Part shown: positions 1-9,200 of the stretch, one piece after another
Position numbering within the stretch: position 1 is the stretch's first letter
How the letters are laid out: each line of letters starts with the position of its first letter
Source of the DNA: DATHBR01 sp036389955
Lineage (GTDB): Bacteria; Myxococcota; Myxococcia; Myxococcales; Myxococcaceae
DNA length: 13,663 bases
NCBI GenBank assembly: GCA_036389955.1
Contig: DASVVJ010000134.1
Coordinates: 1 to 13,663 of the forward strand
Direction: 5' to 3'
The notes under the pieces: model-generated
What the model was told of the DNA's origin: nothing
The model's database searches: none
The model's input: the letters and a program-made list of their open reading frames with translations, nothing else
Translations under genes and position numbers: made by a program

Positions 1-1017
1 CGCGGCGGTGAGCTTCTCCAGGAACGGCGCGAGGATCTTCTTGTGCACCAGCAGCGCCTTGAGCGCCGTGCACCGCTGGCCGTTGAACGACAGCGCGCCG
101 AGGACGCACTCGCTCACCGTGTTCTCCAGGTCCGCGTCCTCCAGGATGACGGCGGGATTCTTCGCATCCAGGCCGAGCACCGCCTTCAGCCGGTGGGGCT
201 TGGGGTGCATCTTCTTCAGCTCGCTGGCGCCCTTGTTCGTGCCGATGAACGCGAACACGTCCACCTTGCCGCTCTCCATCAGCGCGCCCACCGTCTCGCG
301 GCCCTTGCCGTAGATGATGTTGATGACCCCGGGCGGGAAGCAGTCGCGGAAGGCCTCCAGCAGCGGACGGATGAGCAGCACGCCGAACTTGGCCGGCTTG
401 AAGACCACGGTGTTGCCCATGATGAGCGCCGGGAAGAGCGTGCTGAAGGTCTCGTTGAGCGGGTAGTTGTAGGGCCCCATGCACAAGGCCACTCCGAACG
501 GCACGCGGCGCACCTGTCCCAGAATGCCCTGCTCCTGAACGAAGCGCGCCGAGTTGCGATCCAGCTCCTTCAACGCATGAATCGTGTCGACCAGGTAGTC
601 GCGCGTCCGGTCGAACTCCTTCTCCGCATCCTTCTGCGTCTTGCCGATCTCCCACATCAGGAGATTCACCACCGGCTGCCGCTGCTCCTGCATGCGGGTG
701 ATGAAGCGCTCCACGTGCTCGATGCGCTCGGCCACCCGCATGGTGGGCCACGCGCCGCGGCCCAGGTTGTAGGCCCGCAGCGCCGCATCGAGCGCCGCCA
801 GGGACTCCTTGGAGGTGAGCTGGGGAGTGGCGCCGATGACCTTCTGCTCGAGTCCCTTGGCGGTCCTGACGCAGACCGGGCTGCGGACCGGGCTCAGCTC
901 CCCCTCCCAACGCAGGAGCTTGCCGTCCACGAGGTACTCGCGTTGCTCATTGTGCTCGGGAATGCGGGCGGAGTCCGGGACCTCGCCCGAGAAGAGGTTT
1001 TCGAGGAAGTTCGACAT
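1..1017 (-). CDS. GapN-like aldehyde dehydrogenase, N-terminal 339 residues (partial, runs off left edge)
   Basis: NAD(P)-dependent aldehyde dehydrogenase superfamily, closest by eye to non-phosphorylating NADP glyceraldehyde-3-phosphate dehydrogenases; a cytoplasmic carbon-metabolism enzyme. Visible motifs: the oxyanion-hole segment GPYNYP at residues 181-186 (Asn184), cofactor-binding VFKPA (Lys207), a Rossmann stretch around FIGTNKG (258-263), and the nucleophile segment FNGQRCT with Cys316. The usual general-base motif ELGGK(N) is replaced by GLDAKN at 282-287. Gly282 sits exactly 34 residues before the Cys, the canonical Glu-Cys spacing, so hydrolysis chemistry is uncertain. The ATG at 1017 is preceded by a strong Shine-Dalgarno site. 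The stop codon of the upstream TPR kinase lies 17 bases away, so the two are probably co-transcribed. About 180-200 C-terminal residues are missing outside the window, judged from the normal family length near 500-540. The superfamily is sure; the substrate is inferred. Confidence 0.9.
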   Translation of the reverse strand, partial: MSNFLENLFSGEVPDSARIPEHNEQREYLVDGKLLRWEGELSPVRSPVCVRTAKGLEQKVIGATPQLTSKESLAALDAALRAYNLGRGAWPTMRVAERIEHVERFITRMQEQRQPVVNLLMWEIGKTQKDAEKEFDRTRDYLVDTIHALKELDRNSARFVQEQGILGQVRRVPFGVALCMGPYNYPLNETFSTLFPALIMGNTVVFKPAKFGVLLIRPLLEAFRDCFPPGVINIIYGKGRETVGALMESGKVDVFAFIGTNKGASELKKMHPKPHRLKAVLGLDAKNPAVILEDADLENTVSECVLGALSFNGQRCTALKALLVHKKILAPFLEKLTAA

Positions 1018-1022
1018 AGAGG

Positions 1023-1029
1023 CTCCTTC
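1023..1029 (-). promoter_or_regulatory. Ribosome binding site of the GapN-like gene
   Basis: GAAGGAG on the minus strand, 5 bases before the ATG at 1017. It lies in the 17-base gap after the TGA of the kinase gene (1035-1037), which supports separate but linked translation of the two genes. Confidence 0.8.
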
Positions 1030-1034
1030 ACAAC

Positions 1035-3929
<2,895 letters not shown>

Positions 3930-4020
3930 TCGCGGCGCGAGTATCTCAAAGGCACGCTCCGCGAGCCAGCAGGCCAATACCTCCAGCGAGCACCCCGCTC
4001 CACCGACGGGCCGTACGAGG

Positions 4021-4971
4021 CTACGCGACCAGCACCGCGAGCCCCTGGAGCAGGTTCAGCGCCTGCTCACGCGAGGGAAGCCCCGCCTCACGCACGAAGT
4101 GCTCGGGGGGCACCTGGCTGCCCACTTCCTGCTCCAGCACGCGGAGTTCCCGCTGGCGAAGCTGGCGGATGCGTTCACGCTCCGGCGCGGTGAGCAGCTC
4201 AGCGGCCCAGGCATCTACCGCCCAGGCCAGCTCGGCGTGGCGCAGCTCGTCTCGCGAGATGGGACCCAGCGCGCGGCGCACCTCCTCGTCCCCCGCGGTG
4301 CGCGCCTGCCAGCCGGTAACAAGAGCGGCAAAGGTCTCGCGCACGCAGCCCTCGAGAGCGTTCTCGGTGCACATGGCCTCCAGCGAGCGGGGCTGGAAGG
4401 GGGAAATGTCCACCTCGGGCATGCTCGCTCCGTGGCGGCGGGCCAGGTCCTGCATGGCACGGGTGTGGCGGACCTCGTCCCCGGCCGAGCGCCGCGCGGC
4501 TTTCACCAGGGCTTCGGGAGCGCCGTGCGCTCGCAGCTCGTCGGCGAGCCGGAGGAAGGCTGGAACGGAGGCCGCTTCCAACCAAGCCACGTGAGCATAG
4601 AGAGCACCGAGCTCGCAGCCTGGCGCGTGGTGCTGGACCTCCCGCAGCCCCTCTGGCCGGCGGCCATCGTTGGCACACACGAAGTAATCACAGACAGTCA
4701 TTGGCTTCCCATCCTCCTCGCCCCGGAAACAACCGACCGCGTGGCCTCCGCTGGAAGTCGTGGGACATCTGGCGCAAGACACGCTTCCATCCGCATTGAG
4801 TGTGATGCCCTCAATTTTCCGCGAGCCCTGCCCTGAGTCGCACTCCTCGGTGGCTCCGCATGCGGCCAATGGGAGCACTGGTGCGGTGAGCAACAGTCGG
4901 TACAGGGTACGTCGCACTACGCGGCTCTTCGGTGACAGCTCACTCTTTCGAAACAGCATCGAAATCCCCAT
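4021..4971 (-). CDS. Ferritin-like di-iron lipoprotein
   Basis: A 316-residue protein beginning with a basic N-terminus, a hydrophobic segment and lipobox LAAC with lipidated Cys38, so it is an exported lipoprotein. Residues 44-120 form a Cys-rich linker (Cys44, 66, 69, 81, 94, 99, 119). The remainder is a helical bundle with two ExxH motifs and matching glutamates: Glu132 (WLEAASV), Glu166-His169 (DEVRH), Glu207/Glu212 (ENALEGCVRE), Glu242-His245 (DELRH). That is the ferritin/rubrerythrin-type di-iron ligand pattern. It may oxidise or store iron, or protect against peroxide at the cell surface, but the exact role is not shown. The first ATG (4971) has no good Shine-Dalgarno site; an ATG at 4959 is preceded by a GGGGA stretch within the first four codons and is an equally plausible start. 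It is followed after about 90 bases by the kinase gene on the same strand. Confidence 0.85.
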   Translation of the reverse strand: MGISMLFRKSELSPKSRVVRRTLYRLLLTAPVLPLAACGATEECDSGQGSRKIEGITLNADGSVSCARCPTTSSGGHAVGCFRGEEDGKPMTVCDYFVCANDGRRPEGLREVQHHAPGCELGALYAHVAWLEAASVPAFLRLADELRAHGAPEALVKAARRSAGDEVRHTRAMQDLARRHGASMPEVDISPFQPRSLEAMCTENALEGCVRETFAALVTGWQARTAGDEEVRRALGPISRDELRHAELAWAVDAWAAELLTAPERERIRQLRQRELRVLEQEVGSQVPPEHFVREAGLPSREQALNLLQGLAVLVA

Positions 4972-4978
4972 CGGGTGA

Positions 4979-5007
4979 TGGTTCCAATCTCCGGCCTGAT
5001 TGGACCA
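4979..5007. promoter_or_regulatory. Inverted repeat just upstream of the ferritin-like gene (candidate operator or 5'-UTR hairpin)
   Basis: TGGTTCCAATC (4979-4989) and GATTGGACCA (4998-5007) are complementary over 10 pairs with one bulged T and an 8-base loop. The repeat begins 8 bases upstream of the ATG at 4971. The only GGAG-like sequence before that ATG lies at the loop edge of the repeat, about 19 bases upstream. It could therefore be a repressor site or an RNA hairpin affecting translation. The function is inferred from position only. Confidence 0.45.
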
Positions 5008-5078
5008 TTCGAGCTGTCTCTAGCAGGGGCCGTGCCACGCTCCTGTCATCGAGGCATGGGTGCACGTGGGCACTCGAA

Positions 5079-5096
5079 GGCAGGAGCGCGCCTGCC
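5079..5096. repeat. GC-rich perfect inverted repeat
   Basis: GGCAGG and CCTGCC separated by AGCGCG form a 6-base-pair hairpin in the gap between the ferritin-like gene and the tRNA-like element. Neither strand has a T-run after it, so it is not a convincing intrinsic terminator. It may end or process the transcript arriving from the 5438-10664 operon, or be incidental in GC-rich DNA. Confidence 0.3.
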
Positions 5097-5253
5097 ATGA
5101 ATGACCCGGGGCCCATGAATTTCTGAGTACGGACTCTTCTCGAGGGAGGGGTACCGCGCCACGGCATGCAGCTCGCTCACCCTGCACACGGCGGGGAGCT
5201 GGAAGTTCGAGCGCGAGGGCGAGGGAAGGAAAATTTGAAACGCCCGAGTGGGG

Positions 5254-5346
5254 AAGCCATGGAATGATCGATTAGGAGTCGATTGCCTATCCATTAGGCT
5301 ATTCCCCCGTAAGTGGGGGAAGTTGGAGTCGAACCAACATTGGCTT
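5254..5346 (-). tRNA. Candidate circularly permuted tRNA-Arg (anticodon CCU)
   Basis: Read on the minus strand, the parts come in the order 3' half then 5' half. T-arm GTTGG-TTCGACT-CCAAC (5338-5322): 5 perfect pairs, consensus T-loop. 3' acceptor strand TTCCCCC (5321-5315), discriminator A (5314), no encoded CCA. A linker ACTTAC (5314-5309, including that A). 5' acceptor strand GGGGGAA (5308-5302), 7 perfect pairs with the other strand. TA at positions 8-9. D-arm GCCT-AATGGAT-AGGC (5299-5285) with the GG pair. A26. Anticodon arm ATCGA-CTCCTAA-TCGAT (5283-5267), 5 perfect pairs, T33, anticodon CCT (5276-5274). The outer flanks AAGCC+AAT (5346-5339) and ATT+CCAT+GGCTT (5265-5254) pair with a 4-base bulge, closing the structure where the variable loop would be. 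It lies 91 bases after the stop of the 167-residue gene, with no clear promoter of its own. A tandem-duplication relic is the main alternative. Confidence 0.6.
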
Positions 5347-5437
5347 GTAAGGCCTCTCCGGCCGGGCGCTTCACATCCAGGGACGCCGCCACCGGGCTGG
5401 ACCTGACACGGGATTTTCCGGACGAATTTCGTGGGCC

Positions 5438-5941
5438 TCACTCGGCGCAGGGGAAGGCCGTCTCGAGCGTCTTGGTACCCTTGATGCCAGGGCCGGTCAG
5501 GCTGGCGGTCACCTTGACCTGACTGGCGCAGTGGAAGGGCAACAGGAACGGCACATAGGTGATGCCATTCTCGGACAAGGCGGCGAGCTTGCGAGACTGC
5601 GTCACCTTCCACGGAGGAATCTCACCGGTAGCCTCCGAGGACTGCTTGGGAGCGCTGGCGGTGAGCTTCAGAACGAGCGCGGAATCGTTCTCCCAGGTGC
5701 CCTGCACCTTCACGACGAGGACAGCATCCACGTTCATGCCGTAGGGATCAGAGGACTCCTCCAGGGTCACCACCGCGTTCTTCTGGCGATCGAAGACACG
5801 CACCTCGATCTCGGCGATGGAGACACCCTGCTTCTTCGAAGCGCCCGTGGCCGGGGCCGGCTGGGCCCAGGCAGGCGCGGCCGTGCCTGTCATCCACAGC
5901 CACCCGAGTACGAGCAGGTGCCATCCAACCTTCTTCGTCAT
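5438..5941 (-). CDS. Secreted protein of unknown function (167 aa)
   Basis: I do not recognise this family. The ATG at 5941 follows a purine-rich site (GGAGAGGGG, 5 bases upstream); an in-frame upstream extension is low-complexity Arg/Ser and is rejected. A signal peptide is clear: MTKK basic start, hydrophobic core to about residue 22, and an Ala-rich APAWA cleavage region before Gln27. The mature part of about 140 residues alternates hydrophobic and polar residues like a beta-sandwich (VRVFDRQKNAVVTLEE, VDAVLVVKVQGTWEN, SALVLKLTASAP) and contains two cysteines near the C-terminus (FHCAS, FPCAE at the very end) that could form a disulfide. It is probably periplasmic or extracellular. It is the last protein gene of a three-gene block with the 74-residue protein and the giant amidohydrolase lipoprotein. 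The permuted tRNA-like element lies 91 bases downstream on the same strand. Confidence 0.8.
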   Translation of the reverse strand: MTKKVGWHLLVLGWLWMTGTAAPAWAQPAPATGASKKQGVSIAEIEVRVFDRQKNAVVTLEESSDPYGMNVDAVLVVKVQGTWENDSALVLKLTASAPKQSSEATGEIPPWKVTQSRKLAALSENGITYVPFLLPFHCASQVKVTASLTGPGIKGTKTLETAFPCAE

Positions 5942-5969
5942 GGTGTCCCCTCTCCGAGACAGAGCGCGG

Positions 5970-6194
5970 CTATTCGAAGTCTGGGATGCCGTCAGGATCC
6001 TGAAGGGCGAACACGTTCGGCAAGTCTGGCGCATAGCCCCGGTGGACAACGGCCTCAACCTTGTAGATCGGCGTCTGCGGCCTGGGCTGGACGTAGTCCC
6101 CCAGCCGCGGCAGGTGCTGCAGCTGCAGGACTTCGGCGAACTTGTGAGCTGAATTGGGTGACGGCCTGATGAAGAGCCGAATCGTGACAGCCAT
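5970..6194 (-). CDS. Small conserved-looking protein of unknown function (74 aa)
   Basis: The ATG at 6194 has a strong Shine-Dalgarno run (GGAGGGAGGGG, 3 bases before the start codon). It begins 18 bases after the stop of the large lipoprotein and ends 28 bases before the next start, so it fits as the middle gene of an operon. The product, MAVTIRLFIRPSP to DGIPDFE, has no signal peptide or membrane segment and should be cytoplasmic. It alternates short strands and turns (LPRLGDYVQP, YKVEAVVHRGY), which suggests a small beta-barrel, but I cannot name the family. The strong ribosome site, codon use like its neighbours and tight packing argue that it is a real gene. Confidence 0.7.
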   Translation of the reverse strand: MAVTIRLFIRPSPNSAHKFAEVLQLQHLPRLGDYVQPRPQTPIYKVEAVVHRGYAPDLPNVFALQDPDGIPDFE

Positions 6195-6212
6195 GGTCCC
6201 CTCCCTCCAGCT

Positions 6213-9200
6213 TCAGGGCCCGTTCGGCGCGCCCGGCGTCGGCGTCGCGACAAACTTGAAGTCCGTGGCGTTCGTGTCCGTGTCCTTGCCGTTGATGACG
6301 CGCGACAGCGAGCCCTCCGCTGTATTCGAGTCCCTCAGGTTCGTCGTGGCGTCCGTTCCCTCCTGGAGGTTGAACGTCCCCGTGATGCCCGTGAGCGTGG
6401 CCCCCAGCACCGGTCCCCCGTACGCGAGGGAGTCCACCATCGTTCCCGTCACCGTGTTGAAAAGGCCCACCGCGTCCGGGTTGCCGTTCTGGATGGCGCG
6501 CGTGAAGGTCAGCTCCTTCACGTTCGGCGAGTCCACCCCGTCGAGCACCGCCGCCGGCCCCACCAGCAGGTACTGTCCCGGCGCCAGCTCCGTGAGCGTC
6601 GACAGGTCCACCCGCGGCGCGCCGTACTCAGCGGGCGGCGCGCTCCCGCCATTGACGAAGACCAGCGTCATTCCCGTCAGGGAGATGGGCTCGCTGGAGC
6701 TGTTGTAGAGCTCCACGAATTCCCGCGTGTCGGTGCCAACGTTGTCGTAGTCGATCTCGTTGATCACCAGCCCCCGCTTTGACACGGTGACGTTCGAGAC
6801 GGCCGCCAGGCTGTCCAACGTGGCGGTCAGCGTCACGCTCTTCGCCGTGGGTGTGGCCTCCGCCGTGAAGTTGAACGTGGCCGTCGTCATCCCCGCCGGA
6901 ATGGTGACGGAGGCCGGTACCGTCCCCACGCCCGTGGCCGGCTCAGCGGCGAGCGCCACGCTCGTGTTTCCCAGCGCGGGACGATCCAGCGTCACCGTGA
7001 AGGCCTGCGTCGTCCCGGTGAACACCGTGGGCGTGCCAGGCGTCAGGCTCGCCAGGCGCGGCCCCTGCGTGCCCACCTGCACCTGGGTGGACAACGAGAC
7101 GTTGTCCAGATTCGCCCTCACCCAGCCGTCCGCCCCGTCCTTGCTCCCCGCGGTAAAGGTGAAGGTGGCCGAATTCTGCCCCGTGGGCACCACCACCTCG
7201 ACCGGCACCGAGCCGTAGGGCTCCTCCGGCACGCCTGGCACCACGACCACCTCCACCAGCGTGTCGAACAGCGCCACCGAGTCGAGCGTGAGCGTGAACT
7301 GCCGCGTGCCTCCCGGTGCCACCAGCAGCGGCGTATCCGGCGTCAGGCTCACCAGCGTGGGCACACTGGCCGCCATCGCCACCGCGCCGCTCGCGCTGCT
7401 CGTGCCCAAGGTGACCGTGACAGCGCCCTCGGTGGCGGCGGGCGCGGTATCCGCGGTGAACGTGAAGCTCGCCTCCGTCGCGTTGGGCGCCACGCTCAGC
7501 GACGTGGGCGTCACCGTGCCAAAGCCAGCGGGGCCCGCGGAAACCTCGAGCACCGTGCCCACGGGAGCAGGGCGATCCAGCCGCACGGTGAAGCGCACCG
7601 AGCGGCCCGGCGCCGCCACCGCGCGCGCGGGAGACAGCGAGGCCACCGCGGGCTGCTCACTCTCACCCAGCACCCGCACCAGCGTCGTCCGCGACGAGTC
7701 ATCCAGCCGCGCGGTGAGGGTCACGCTCTCGGCCTGCGCTACCGGCTCGAGCACCACCTGGCCCGTGGTCTGCCCGGCGGGAATGGTCACCCGGCCCCCA
7801 TTGGCCACGCGCAGCGCTGGCGAGCTGGACTCGATGAGGACATCCACCGCCTCGAAGTAGGTGCCGCCCATCGTCACCGTGAGCGCCCGGGGGAACGCCG
7901 CGCCCCCCGCGCCCACGCGCACGTACTGCCCCGAAGGCCCGAAGGCCGTAAGTGCCGGCGGCGGTGCCACGAAGTCCTGCGGGCCCCGCGGGCCCACCTT
8001 GGAGTTGCCGTTGCGGAAGGCGAGCACGCCTCGCAGGGTCCGGTACTTCGCTCCCACCGCCGGCGCCGGTGTAATCGGAGCCAGGAAGTCATCCACCCGC
8101 AGGCCCGCCGCCGCCCCATCCGTGCTCTTCGTGGTGTCCACGATGAACTCGTTGAAGGCGTCCAGCTTCGTCACGTAGACGTTGGACACCTCCACCAGCA
8201 CGCCTTCCAACGCCGCGGCCGAGGGGCCTCCGGTGCGCACGTCCGCCGGGTTCACCCGCACCGGCGGCGGCAGCAGGTTGTTGCTGCCCACCTTGGTGAT
8301 CTGCGCGTTGCTCGAGACGGTCAGCTCGATCTGCCCGTTGAAGTCCACCACCGTCGCCAGGGCGATGTTGACGCGGTCTCCCGGCACCACCCGGGGCGTT
8401 GCGTCCACGTACACGAAGAGGCCCGAGTACTCCGGGCCCTGGTAGCGGTCCGCCTCGCTCGGGTGCACCTGCAGGAAGAAGCCATCGGGGGTCACCGCCG
8501 TCACCAGCGCTCCCGCCACCTTCACCCGGTGGTTGAGCAAGCGGTTCACCCCGGCCACCGGCCGCTTCACGTCATAGATGCTCACCTCGCAGGTCGTACC
8601 GCCCGGGTTGGGCCGGGCGCACACATCACACGCATCCCCATGCCCATCCGCGTCCGCGTCCGCCTGGTCCGGGTTGGCCACGTACGGGCAGTTGTCCTGC
8701 CAGTCCTTCCGGCCGTCCCGGTCCTCGTCATCCCGAGGCGGCACCACGCAGGTGGTGGCATTGGCCGCCAGCGGGCACACGTCGCACGCATCGCCCACCC
8801 CGTCCGAGTCCGTGTCCGCCTGCCTGCCGTTGTCCAGCGGGCGGATCGGGTTGAAGACGATGGGGCAGTTGTCCTCCGCGTTGGCGAGCCCGTCACCATC
8901 CGTGTCCCCCGGCTCACGGCCGCCGCTGTAGGGCCTGGAGTTGTTGACGCTGGCCGGGAACAGCGGGTTGGTGGAGAGCCGCTGCGGCGAGCAGACGGGC
9001 TCGAAGTGCGGCGTCTCGTTGCAGAAGAAGAGCGGGTACTTGCCGGCGTTGGCCGTGGCCAGCACGGAGTACTCCTTGTTGATCTCCGCCTTCACACACA
9101 CCTTGCGCTGAGAGCCGCACACGTCGAGCGCCTCGCAGTCACTCACGCCCAGCGCCGTGACCACCGCGTCTTCGCCGTAGAGCGGCTTGCCCGCGCGCAG

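Noticed and set aside
5302..5321. TTCCCCC/GGGGGAA hairpin as an intrinsic terminator
   Set aside because: No T-run follows on either strand, and the stem is better explained as the acceptor stem because all other tRNA arms are in register with it.
5254..5346. Permuted tmRNA or two-piece tmRNA
   Set aside because: A complete anticodon arm and normal D-arm are present, the linker between acceptor strands is only 6 bases, and no tag-peptide frame or pseudoknot region is visible.
5339..5355. A second anticodon-like loop CTTACAA (TAC, valine) just before the T-arm on the minus strand, suggesting an ordinary tRNA-Val ending at the TTCCCCC strand
   Set aside because: Only 3 stem pairs form, the variable region would be about one base, no D-arm of the right spacing is present and no GGGGGAA acceptor strand lies about 65 bases upstream. 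The perfect GGGGGAA partner is on the other side.
5313..5522. Plus-strand open frame beginning MGEVGVEPTLACKA
   Set aside because: The GVEPT-type start is what one gets by translating the antisense of a tRNA T-arm. The frame overlaps the tRNA-like element and the end of the 5438-5941 gene, and has no ribosome site. It drew attention to the tRNA but is not a gene.
5438..6253. Long 271-codon version of the secreted protein
   Set aside because: The extra 104 residues are Arg/Ser-rich shadow sequence overlapping the 74-residue gene. The ATG at 5941 has a ribosome site and starts a classic signal peptide.
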